A stretch of 41,807 nt of DNA from Asaia bogorensis (GTDB lineage: Bacteria > Pseudomonadota > Alphaproteobacteria > Acetobacterales > Acetobacteraceae): contig CAMDGX010000035.1 of NCBI GenBank assembly GCA_945897825.1, forward strand, positions 1-41,807. The letters run 5' to 3'. This document shows positions 8,901-15,489 of this stretch, piece by piece (positions within the stretch are counted from its first letter, which is position 1; each line of letters starts with the position of its first letter). A program made the translations under genes and the position numbers. The notes under the pieces were generated by a model. It saw only the letters and a list, made by a program, of their open reading frames with translations, was not told the DNA's origin and did no database searches.

Positions 8901-9071
8901 GGCGCCGGGCCAGACGGCGGTGACGACCATCAGCTTGAGCGTGAAGGAGGGGTCCTCGCCGCGGCCGAGGCGCTGGTAGGCGAACAGGCCGGCGATGAAC
9001 AGCAGGGCGATCAGGAAGCCGGTCAGGCTGCGATGCGCGACGGCCCAGGCGGAGAGGTTGAACCGCGACAT
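5952..9071 (-). CDS. RND efflux transporter, inner-membrane permease subunit
   Basis: A 1039-residue permease of the AcrB/HAE superfamily, the usual length. It has an N-terminal helix (LTGFLIALLFIAGLFAY), a large periplasmic loop, the TM4 motif LGLLVDDAIIAIETM with the paired proton-relay Asp residues, a second periplasmic loop and a C-terminal helix bundle including LAGMIMRNTIILVDQV. It drives proton-coupled export of drugs, metals or metabolites with the adaptor encoded 4 bases upstream. No outer-membrane channel gene is present, so it presumably borrows a TolC-like protein. Substrate cannot be inferred. Its 3' end overlaps lptM, which suggests that the pump operon was placed next to an older argH-lptM pair. 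Confidence 0.93.
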   Translation of the reverse strand: MSRFNLSAWAVAHRSLTGFLIALLFIAGLFAYQRLGRGEDPSFTLKLMVVTAVWPGATATETQSLLAERIERKLQDTPYLDHLDTFSRPGFVATMITFRDDTPPAQVPTLFYQVRKRLDDLRPDLPQGVIGPFANDEFTDVYGAVFALTGADNATLVRAAEQTRNRLLKVAGAEKVNILGEIPRTLFVEFNQARLASLGVTVEEIGAALARQNLLAPSGIVDTASTRVPVRTTGALAAAGDGGVAALLDVPVASQGRTLRLGEIASVRAGYQEPLMSEIRHNGQGGVVIAVSMRKGTNALHFGEALQAEAARIRADLPLGLELQQTADQPQVVEEAVGEFLMKFVAALAVVLLVSFASLGFRAGLVVALAVPLTLAIVFVVMHAWGIELQRISLGALILSLGLLVDDAIIAIETMVVKMEEGWDRVRAASHAWSSTAFPMLSGTLVTAAGFMPVGLAQSTTGEYAGGIFWVVGIALLASWVVAVVFTPFLGVLLLPQPKPGATHAQHDIYETGPYRALRAVVRWTITWRRSVVLGTVALLVLSGAGMGFVKQQFFPSSARPELLLDITLRQGASHAATAAAVAKIEAKLLSDPDLRQDVRWFTAYIGNGGPRFQLTVNPTLPNDAVATMVLTTTGMEGRERARERLMAFVAEEGVPEARVRVSRLELGPPVGFPVQFRVVGADMQAVRGVADEVLAALRATPGTRRAEIGWGERAPGLTLELDQARIKALGLSPAQIAQALQAQISGTTATQLRAGTKLIDVVLRAAPEERLDLDRLGDLVLMTPAGPLPLSHLARVVATAEEPILWRRDRAAFLTVRSEIQDGLQAPDITAAALPRIQAIQLPPGVTIQTGGAAEESAKANASLAKIFPIMIATMILLLMIQLQNFGRVALVLATAPLGLIGAVAALLLTDAAFGFVALLGVIALAGMIMRNTIILVDQVQQDTAAGHSLAEAIVESTVRRARPVVLTALAAILAFVPLSLNVFWGPMAIAMIGGLTAATGLTLVFLPALYALCYRVKLDPQPATDLSTIPAGAQRAG

Positions 9072-9075
9072 GGCG

Positions 9076-10146
9076 CTATTCCCCCAGGCTCGCCACGCGG
9101 ATGCGCGCGGCGGGGTCGAGCTTGTGGCCGCCCAGCGCCACGATGGTTTCGCCCGGGGCAATGCCGGTGACCAGCGCGCGGTCCTGGCGCAGGGCGATGA
9201 TCTTGACCGGGCGGGCGATGACGGTGTTGCCGTCGATCACCCAGACGATCGGGCCCTGGCCGCGATCGGCCAACGCGGCGGCCGGCAGGCTGGCGAGGCC
9301 GTCGGGCACCGGCGCGCGCAGCACCAGCGTGGCGCTCATGCCGATCGCCATCCAGGGGGGCGGGGCATCCAGGGTGAAGCGGGCGGCGTAGGTGCGCAGG
9401 CCCGGGCTGGCGGCGGCGGCCAGTTCGCGCAGGGTGGCCTTGACCGGCGCCTCCGGGCGGGCCCAGAGCGCCACCTGTGCTGTGGCCGCGCCGATGTCGG
9501 CCAGGGCGGTTTCGGGCAGCTGCACCTCGACTTCCAGCGTGCCGGATTCGGCCAGGCGCAGCAGCGGCGCGCCCTCGGCCAGCACGGTGCCGCGATCGGC
9601 AAGCACGGCGGTGACGACGCCATCGGCGGGGGCGCGCAGGATGGTGTGGTCGAGCTTGTTGCGCGCCAGCGTGAGGGCGGCGCGGGCGGATTCGACGCGT
9701 TGGGCGGCGGTGCGGGCGGCGGCCTGGCGCTGGTCGTCGATGGCGGTCGCCGCCCAGCCGCCTGCGGCCAGGGTGCGGCTGCGCGCGGCCTCGGCGGCGG
9801 TCATGGCGGCATTGGCCTCGGCGCTGGCGAGATCCGCCTCGGCGGCGCGTACGCCCAGCGCGATGTCGGCGTCGTCCAGCCGGGCGAGCACCTGGCCCTG
9901 GGTGACGCGGGCGCCGACATCGACCTCGCGGGCGACGACGCGGCCGCCGGCGCGGAAGCCGAGATCGGCCTCGCGGCGCGGCTTGACCAGGCCGGGGTAG
10001 TGCCGCGCCGCGCTGTCCTGCGCCGCCAGCACCTTGGTGGCCAGCACGGGGCGGACGGACTGGTCGACGGTGGGCTGGGTGCGCTCGAAGCAGCCGCCCA
10101 GGGCGAGCGGCAGCAGCAGCATCAGGGCATGGGAGCGAACGCGCAT
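9076..10146 (-). CDS. RND efflux periplasmic adaptor subunit (lipoprotein)
   Basis: A 356-residue membrane-fusion protein. Residues 1-20 are a lipoprotein signal with lipobox LALGGC, so it should be anchored in the inner membrane. The lipoyl-like half motif FRAGGRVVAREVDVGARVTQG, an alpha-helical hairpin rich in Ala, Arg and Glu (about 95-170), the second lipoyl half (TILRAPADGVVTAVLADRGT) and beta-barrel/MP domains follow in the usual order. It would bridge the permease (starts 4 bases downstream) to an outer-membrane channel. ATG 10146 is chosen because it gives the lipobox; the upstream extension to 10299 is low-complexity. Confidence 0.92.
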   Translation of the reverse strand: MRVRSHALMLLLPLALGGCFERTQPTVDQSVRPVLATKVLAAQDSAARHYPGLVKPRREADLGFRAGGRVVAREVDVGARVTQGQVLARLDDADIALGVRAAEADLASAEANAAMTAAEAARSRTLAAGGWAATAIDDQRQAAARTAAQRVESARAALTLARNKLDHTILRAPADGVVTAVLADRGTVLAEGAPLLRLAESGTLEVEVQLPETALADIGAATAQVALWARPEAPVKATLRELAAAASPGLRTYAARFTLDAPPPWMAIGMSATLVLRAPVPDGLASLPAAALADRGQGPIVWVIDGNTVIARPVKIIALRQDRALVTGIAPGETIVALGGHKLDPAARIRVASLGE

Positions 10147-10196
10147 GGGCCACCTCGTCGGGTCGATGGCGGGAGGGTGGCGCCGAATGTGATGAA

Positions 10197-10222
10197 TGTC
10201 AATATTCGTCAGTATGACATAC
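10197..10222 (-). promoter_or_regulatory. Candidate TetR-family operator before the adaptor gene
   Basis: The 80-base gap between tetR and the adaptor gene contains TGTCA (10197-10201) and TGACA (10215-10219) as inverted half-sites, a perfect short palindrome GTATGACATAC (10212-10222), and the 9-mer ATTCGTCAG (10204-10212). The same 9-mer occurs at the tetR start (10886-10894), supporting a shared operator. A dedicated promoter for the pump genes would have to lie here. Confidence 0.4.
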
Positions 10223-10226
10223 CGGG

Positions 10227-10877
10227 TTAAGGCCGCAGGGCGCGCAGCACCAGCTCGGCCATGCCGGCGGCGAGGGCGGGCAGGTCTTCGTCGACGCATT
10301 GCTCGATCAGCGTGGGGTGGCAGAACTGCACCGTGGAGGCGTGGATGAGGTGGGCGAACTGGTGCGGGTCCAGCGTGCGGTCGAAGATGCCGGCGGCCTG
10401 GCCGTCCATCACGACGTGTCGGATGGCGGTGTCGATGTCGTGGATGTAGGCGTCGACGATTGTCCAGTGCTCCTGCATGGCGGCGCTGACCATGTCGTGC
10501 ATGCGCTTCTCGTGGAAGAACAGCTGCACCATCTTTTCGTGAAGTGCCTGGAACAGCAGGCGAATCCGCTCCGGCGGGGCGGCCGGGCCGCGGGCGATGG
10601 CCCAGAGGTGCTCGCTCAGCGTGCCGAGCAGGCGGGTGGCGATCGCCTCGTTGATCGCCGCCTTGCTGGGGAAGAAGCGATAGACGTTGGCCGGCGACAT
10701 GCGCAGCTCGCGCGCGATGTCGGCCACCGTGGTTTTCTGGTAGCCCATGCTGCGGAACAGCTGCTCGGCCGTGGCCATGATCGCCGCCCGCGTGGCATCC
10801 GCGCGACTGGAGTCGGCGCGGGGCGCACGGGGTGCTTCGGCCAGGGGGGAGGCTGGGGCGGGGACCATGCCTGACAT
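10227..10877 (-). CDS. TetR/AcrR-family transcriptional regulator
   Basis: A 216-residue repressor-type protein. The helix-turn-helix lies at about 48-78 (TTVADIARELRMSPANVYRFFPSK), with the family's typical FRSMGYQKTTV lead-in. The C-terminal ligand domain (about 85-210) is not of a subfamily I can name. It is encoded directly upstream of, and on the same strand as, the adaptor and permease genes, so local control of the pump is the natural inference. A 7-bp inverted repeat overlaps its own start codon, which suggests autoregulation. ATG 10877 is used; ATG 10868 is also possible. Confidence 0.9.
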   Translation of the reverse strand: MSGMVPAPASPLAEAPRAPRADSSRADATRAAIMATAEQLFRSMGYQKTTVADIARELRMSPANVYRFFPSKAAINEAIATRLLGTLSEHLWAIARGPAAPPERIRLLFQALHEKMVQLFFHEKRMHDMVSAAMQEHWTIVDAYIHDIDTAIRHVVMDGQAAGIFDRTLDPHQFAHLIHASTVQFCHPTLIEQCVDEDLPALAAGMAELVLRALRP

Positions 10878-10896
10878 ATAATGGAATTCGTCAGGC
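10869..10896 (-). promoter_or_regulatory. Candidate TetR autoregulatory operator
   Basis: GCCTGAC (10869-10875) and GTCAGGC (10890-10896) are perfect 7-bp inverted arms with 14 bases between, overlapping the tetR start codon. The internal ATATAAT could act as a promoter -10 on either strand. Size and position are typical of autoregulated TetR repressors. Confidence 0.45.
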
Positions 10897-10925
10897 TTTC
10901 ACAGCCCCTGTCGACGCCCGCGTGT

Positions 10926-11180
10926 CTAATCCTGCCTGGTGTCGTGGAACCAGGCCTCGACCGGGCCGGAGAGCTTCATGGTCATCGGGTTGCCGCGGCG
11001 GTCCACCGTCTTGCCGATCGCGACCCGCACCCAGCCTTCGCTGATGCAGTATTCCTCGACATTGGTGCGCTCCACCCCCTTGAAGCGGATGCCCACGCCG
11101 CGCTGCAGCAGCGCCTGGTCGAAGAACGGGCTGCGCGGGTCGGTGGAGAGGCGATCGGGCGGGGTGTCGGATTCGGACAT
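10926..11180 (-). CDS. DUF3297 family small protein
   Basis: An 84-residue protein with LSTDPRSPFFDQALLQRGVGIRFKGVERTNVEEYCISEGWVRV and a C-terminal GNPMTMKLSGPVEAWF. These blocks match the small conserved proteobacterial family DUF3297, which has no known function. The length is typical of the family. It is a soluble acidic-to-neutral protein without signal peptide. It sits between the membrane-protein gene and tetR on the same strand, 37 bases after the former, so it could be co-transcribed, but nothing links it to efflux. Confidence 0.82.
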   Translation of the reverse strand: MSESDTPPDRLSTDPRSPFFDQALLQRGVGIRFKGVERTNVEEYCISEGWVRVAIGKTVDRRGNPMTMKLSGPVEAWFHDTRQD

Positions 11181-11217
11181 GTCTGGTTCCTTCGGCGCGT
11201 CAGGGCTTGGCGGCGGG

Positions 11218-12846
11218 TCAGGGCTTGGCGCCGACTTCGGTCGCGGTCAAGCCACCCACGTCGCGCGGCGGCGCCAGGGCGAACCTGGCCTCCAGGCGCT
11301 GGCGCAGCGCATCCTTGCGCACGCCGATCGCGTGCAGCTGCGGCCAGGGCGGGCCCCAGTCGCCGGGATCGAGCAGGTCGAACAGGTACACCCGCCCGCC
11401 GCGCGCCAGGGTGGCGGCGATGCGCTGCTCCAGTGCTGCATGGAACGCCTCGGCCGACACGATGCCGCGCGGCTCCACCAGATCGGTGATGACCCGCAGC
11501 CGGCGGTCGGCTTGCAGGGGGTAGTAGTAGGCGGCGTGGCGGCCGCTGAAGGCGCAGCCGCACACCATCAGGTCGCCAGGGCCCACCAGCGCGCGCAGCT
11601 GGGCGTAGGTGGTGCGCGAATCCACCGCAAGGCGCGGCAGCCCGTAGCTGGCGAGGTTGTAGCCGGCCAGCAGCAGGCCGAGCGCCATCACGAGCCGGGG
11701 GGCGGGCGGGCGCAGGGCGAGGCAGAGGGCGGCCAGCATCGTCACGGCATACTGGAAGTCGGCCTCGAAATGGCCCCAGGCGACGCAGAACAGCGCGGCG
11801 GCCAGCAGCGCGCCGGCCGCCGCGAGATCGGCCTCGCGCCCGCGCCGCCACAGCGCGAGCGTCGCCAGCGCGGCCAGGGACATCCAGGCCAGCGTCACCA
11901 GGACAGCCGCGACCTCGCCCAGCACAAGGGGGTCGCGCGGATCGAGACCCGGGGCCTCGCCGGCCTGCCAGGCGCGGGCGCCTTCCGGCAGCAGGTAGAG
12001 CCAGGCGAAGCCCTTGACGAGGCCCACTGCGGTGCGGGCCAGCCCCATCGCCGAGAGACCCGGGGTTTCGGCGCGGGTCTTGTCCTCGGCCACCCAGGCG
12101 AGGAACGGCATCCCCGACCCGGCGGCGCCCGAGGCCATCCAGGCCAGCACCAGCGCCCCGCCCAGCACGGCGGCCATGGCGGCCCCGAGCACGGCATAGT
12201 CCAGCACCGCGCGGCGCGCTGCAGGCCAGTTTCGCGCCGCGATCGCGCGCAGGAACACCAGGGCGGCGACCATCGGGCCGACCAGGGCGAAGCTGGCGAG
12301 GTAGGCAGCGGCCAGCCCCCAGGCCATCCCGGCGCCGACCAGCGCCGCCATCTGCCCCGCCGGGCCGCGCCGCGCCCGCCCGGCCAGCAGGACCAGACCG
12401 AGCATCAGGAACGGCAGGGCGAACAGCTTCACATGCCCGGAGGTGGCCAGTTGCAGCAGCGCGAAGCTGCCCCAGGCGGCGACGGTCCCGGCCAGGGCCA
12501 TCGCCATGCCGACCCCGCAGCGCCGCAGCAGCAGGAAGCCGAAGCCGAGCGACACGGCGGCACTGGCGGTGTTGGCCAGCCGCAGCACCATCACCACGTC
12601 GTCCGGGGTTCCCGCCAGGCGGTAGAGCACCAGCGCGGTCGGGTGCATCAGCAGGTGCGCCGGCGACCAGATGAACTGTCCGTCGAGCAGCGGGAAGACG
12701 ATCAGGTTGGTGTCGTCGATGTCGATGCGGGCGTAGAGCAGCACGTAGGCCAATGCGGCGAACACGGCCACCAGCAGCGCCGCGCCGCGGTCGGGCCAGG
12801 CCGGGCGCGGGGGCGCCGGCGCATCTGGTCGGCTGGACGGGGCCAT
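11218..12846 (-). CDS. Polytopic membrane protein, possibly glycosyltransferase-like, function unknown
   Basis: A 542-residue protein with about ten predicted membrane helices between residues 22 and 400 and a soluble C-terminal domain (about 420-542) containing GDLMVCGCAFSGRHAAYYYPLQADRRLRVI and VYLFDLLDPGDWG. The first loop has RIDIDDTNLIVFPLLDGQF; an acidic motif after the first helix followed by a helix bundle recalls GT-C-type lipid-linked glycosyltransferases, but I cannot assign a family. ATG 12846 follows a 131-base divergent gap shared with the YcaQ-type gene. The end of the gene carries a 13-bp direct repeat TCAGGGCTTGGCG (11200-11212 and 11218-11230) that duplicates the stop-codon region. 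Confidence 0.72.
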   Translation of the reverse strand: MAPSSRPDAPAPPRPAWPDRGAALLVAVFAALAYVLLYARIDIDDTNLIVFPLLDGQFIWSPAHLLMHPTALVLYRLAGTPDDVVMVLRLANTASAAVSLGFGFLLLRRCGVGMAMALAGTVAAWGSFALLQLATSGHVKLFALPFLMLGLVLLAGRARRGPAGQMAALVGAGMAWGLAAAYLASFALVGPMVAALVFLRAIAARNWPAARRAVLDYAVLGAAMAAVLGGALVLAWMASGAAGSGMPFLAWVAEDKTRAETPGLSAMGLARTAVGLVKGFAWLYLLPEGARAWQAGEAPGLDPRDPLVLGEVAAVLVTLAWMSLAALATLALWRRGREADLAAAGALLAAALFCVAWGHFEADFQYAVTMLAALCLALRPPAPRLVMALGLLLAGYNLASYGLPRLAVDSRTTYAQLRALVGPGDLMVCGCAFSGRHAAYYYPLQADRRLRVITDLVEPRGIVSAEAFHAALEQRIAATLARGGRVYLFDLLDPGDWGPPWPQLHAIGVRKDALRQRLEARFALAPPRDVGGLTATEVGAKP

Positions 12847-12977
12847 CGGCGGGTTCCACAGTGAGGCTGGCCCCCCGCCGCGCCAAGGTGGCGAAGGGCG
12901 GGGCGAAACTAAGGGGCGCGCCGGGCGGCGTGCAAGGCGCCTGGGCGCGGGCGGACACGGAACGGGGAGGGCGGCTT

Positions 12978-14075
12978 GTGGCGGATCGGGACGGGCTCGC
13001 GGCCTTGCGCCGCCATGCGCTGGCGGCTGCCTTCCCCGCACCCGCGGCGCTGCCCGGCGCGCTGGCCGCGATGGGGTTCGTCCAGGCCGATCCGATCCGG
13101 GCGCCGGCGCGCGCGCAGGATCTGATCCTGCGCCATCGCGTGCGCGGCTACCGCGCCGGGGAGCTGGAGCGGCGATATCCGCGCCTGGGGCTGGAGGAGG
13201 GCTACCTCCACGTCTATGGCTTCATGGGCCGCGACCTGCACGACGTGCTGCACCCGCGCCGCGATCCCGCCCTGCCCGACGGCGTGCTGGTGCCGGACGG
13301 GATCGCCGCGGCAGTGCTGGCGCATGTGCGGGCCAACGGGCCGACCCATCCGGCGGTGCTGGCGGCGGCGCTGGGCGAGGGGCTGACGCTGAACGCCTGG
13401 GGCGGGCAGAGCCAGGCGACGACGCGGGCGCTGGACCTGTTGCAGCATCACGGGCTGCTGCGCGTGGCCGGGCGGCGCGGCGGCATCCGCGTCTATGCCG
13501 CCGTCGACCCGCGACGGGAATGCCTGCCCGATGCCGCGCGGCTGGAGCGCCTGGTGATGCAGCTCGCCCGCCAGCTCGCCCCGGTGGCGCAGCCGACGCT
13601 GACCGGGCTGGCGGCGAAGGTCGCGCGCATGACGGTGGGCGCGGTCGCGCGCCCGGGGCCGGTGGCCGAGCTGGTGGCGCGCGGCCTGCTGGCCGGGGCC
13701 GAGGTGCAGGGCATCCGCTATCTCTGGCCCGCCGACGCGCCGGCGCCGTCGCGCGCCGCCCCGCGGGTGCGGTTCCTGGCGCCGTTCGACCCGCTGGTGT
13801 GGTGCCGGCGGCGGTTCGCGCAGCTTTGGGGCTGGGACTACCGCTTCGAGGCCTACACCCCCGCTGCGAAGCGGGTGCGCGGCTACTACGCGCTGCCGCT
13901 GCTGTGGGGGGAGGACGTGATCGGCTGGGTGAACGTGGCGCGCACCGCGCATGGGCTTGATGCCCAGCCTGGCTTCGCCGCCGGCCGGCCCGCCGATCCG
14001 GCCTTCGCGCGGGCGTTCGACGCCGAGGTGGCGGCGATGGAGGACTTCCTGCGCGGCGAGGGGGCGGCCGGATGA
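12978..14075 (+). CDS. YcaQ-type winged-helix DNA glycosylase (HTH_42 family)
   Basis: A 365-residue protein of the AlkZ/YcaQ superfamily, which removes alkylated bases and unhooks DNA interstrand crosslinks. Near the N-terminus GFVQADPIRAPARAQDLILRHR holds a Gln-x-Asp motif (Gln36, Asp38), matching the QxD catalytic form known for YcaQ rather than the QxQ form of AlkZ. Winged-helix segments follow (for example HVYGFMGRDLHDVLHPRR, LDLLQHHGLLRVAGRRGG), and the end has the barrel-like FLAPFDPLVWCRRR ... YALPLLWGEDVIGWVN. The GTG at 12978 is preceded by GGGGAGG 8 bases upstream. No in-frame ATG fits better. Confidence 0.85.
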   Translation: MADRDGLAALRRHALAAAFPAPAALPGALAAMGFVQADPIRAPARAQDLILRHRVRGYRAGELERRYPRLGLEEGYLHVYGFMGRDLHDVLHPRRDPALPDGVLVPDGIAAAVLAHVRANGPTHPAVLAAALGEGLTLNAWGGQSQATTRALDLLQHHGLLRVAGRRGGIRVYAAVDPRRECLPDAARLERLVMQLARQLAPVAQPTLTGLAAKVARMTVGAVARPGPVAELVARGLLAGAEVQGIRYLWPADAPAPSRAAPRVRFLAPFDPLVWCRRRFAQLWGWDYRFEAYTPAAKRVRGYYALPLLWGEDVIGWVNVARTAHGLDAQPGFAAGRPADPAFARAFDAEVAAMEDFLRGEGAAG

Positions 14076-14135
14076 CGCCTGCGTGACTCTCGGCGCTGGC
14101 GGCGGGCGGCGAAGCTCGCTTATGCTGCCCGTGTC

Positions 14136-15473
14136 ATGGCCCAGCCCGCACCCGTTTCCGACCAGCCCGACCCGACCGTGGCCGAGCTGCTCGCCGCCCG
14201 CCCGCACCTTTCCATGCACGCCCATGACGGGCTGATGCTGGAGGGCGTGGCGCTCAAACGCATCGCCGACGTGGTCGGCACCCCGGCCTGGGTCTATGGC
14301 GCCGGCACCATGCGCGCGCGGCTGGAACGGCTGAAGGCCGCACTCGCCGGGCAGGACGCGCATGTCCACTACGCGGTGAAGGCCAACGACCATATCGCCG
14401 TGCTGAACCTGATGGCGCGCGGCGGCGCGGGGGCGGACGTGACCAGCGAGGGCGAGTTGCGCCGCGCGCGGGCCGGCGGCGTGGCGGCGCGGGACATCGT
14501 GTTCTCCGGCGTCGGCAAGACCTCGCGCGAGATCCGCCTGGCCATCGCCGAGGATATCGGCCAGATCAACGTCGAGAGCGCCGCGGAGCTGGAGCTGGTT
14601 TCGGCCATCGCCAGCTCGCTCGGCCGCACGATGCGCGTGGCGCTGCGCATCAACCCCGATGTCGATGCCGGCACCCACGCCAAGATCACCACCGGGCGCG
14701 CGGACAACAAGTTCGGCATCGCGCATGGCGACGTGATGGCCGTGTATGCCCGCGCCGCCGATTTGCCGGGGGTGGAGCCGGTGGGGCTCGCGCTGCATAT
14801 CGGCAGCCAGATCCTGTCGATCGGCCCCTATCGCGCCGCCTATGCCCGCACCGCCGACCTCGTCCGCGCGCTGCGGGCCGCCGGGCACACGGTCAGCCGC
14901 GTCGATTGCGGCGGCGGGCTGGGCATCGGCTATCGCGACGAGCCGGATGCCTCGGTGGAGGCGTTTGCCGGGGCGCTGAAATCCACCTTCAGCAATCTCG
15001 GCGTGCAGCTGATGGTCGAGCCCGGCCGCTGGCTGGTCGGGCCGGCGGGGGTGTTGCTGGCCGAGGTGGTGATCGCCAAGGGCGAGCCGGCGACGCGCCG
15101 CTTCCTGGTGGTCGATGCCGCGATGAACGACCTGGTGCGCCCGGCGATGTACGACGCCTATCACGGCATCGTCCCGCTTGCCGCCGCCGATGCCGCAGCC
15201 CCGCTGGAACTGGCCGATATCGTCGGCCCGATCTGCGAGAGCAGCGACACCTTCGCGCGCGACCGGCTGCTGCCGCGCCTTGCGCAGGGCGCGCGCGTCG
15301 CCATCCTTGATGCTGGAGCATATGGCGCGGTGATGAGTTCCACCTACAACACGCGCCCGCTCCTGCCGATCGTCATGGTCGACGGCGAGCGGTGGAGCGT
15401 GGTGCGCGACCGGCAGCTGCATGAAGACCTCTGGGCCGGGGAGCGCATCCCGGGCTTCGTTTCCTCCTCCTGA
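14136..15473 (+). CDS. lysA: Diaminopimelate decarboxylase
   Basis: A 445-residue PLP enzyme that decarboxylates meso-diaminopimelate to L-lysine. The PLP lysine is Lys82 in HVHYAVKAN. The other fold-III signatures are GVGKTSREI, the HIGSQI motif, the glycine-rich phosphate loop (VDCGGGLGIGY), EPGRWLVGPAG, and the C-terminal GPICESSDTF carrying the catalytic Cys of the partner active site. AGAYGAVMSSTYNTRP completes the substrate pocket. It is followed 16 bases later by the TIGR02302 gene, a pairing common in alphaproteobacteria. Normally it lies close to argH and the small lipoprotein; here about 8 kb separates them. Confidence 0.95.
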   Translation: MAQPAPVSDQPDPTVAELLAARPHLSMHAHDGLMLEGVALKRIADVVGTPAWVYGAGTMRARLERLKAALAGQDAHVHYAVKANDHIAVLNLMARGGAGADVTSEGELRRARAGGVAARDIVFSGVGKTSREIRLAIAEDIGQINVESAAELELVSAIASSLGRTMRVALRINPDVDAGTHAKITTGRADNKFGIAHGDVMAVYARAADLPGVEPVGLALHIGSQILSIGPYRAAYARTADLVRALRAAGHTVSRVDCGGGLGIGYRDEPDASVEAFAGALKSTFSNLGVQLMVEPGRWLVGPAGVLLAEVVIAKGEPATRRFLVVDAAMNDLVRPAMYDAYHGIVPLAAADAAAPLELADIVGPICESSDTFARDRLLPRLAQGARVAILDAGAYGAVMSSTYNTRPLLPIVMVDGERWSVVRDRQLHEDLWAGERIPGFVSSS

Positions 15474-15489
15474 CCCGAGGCAGACAAGA

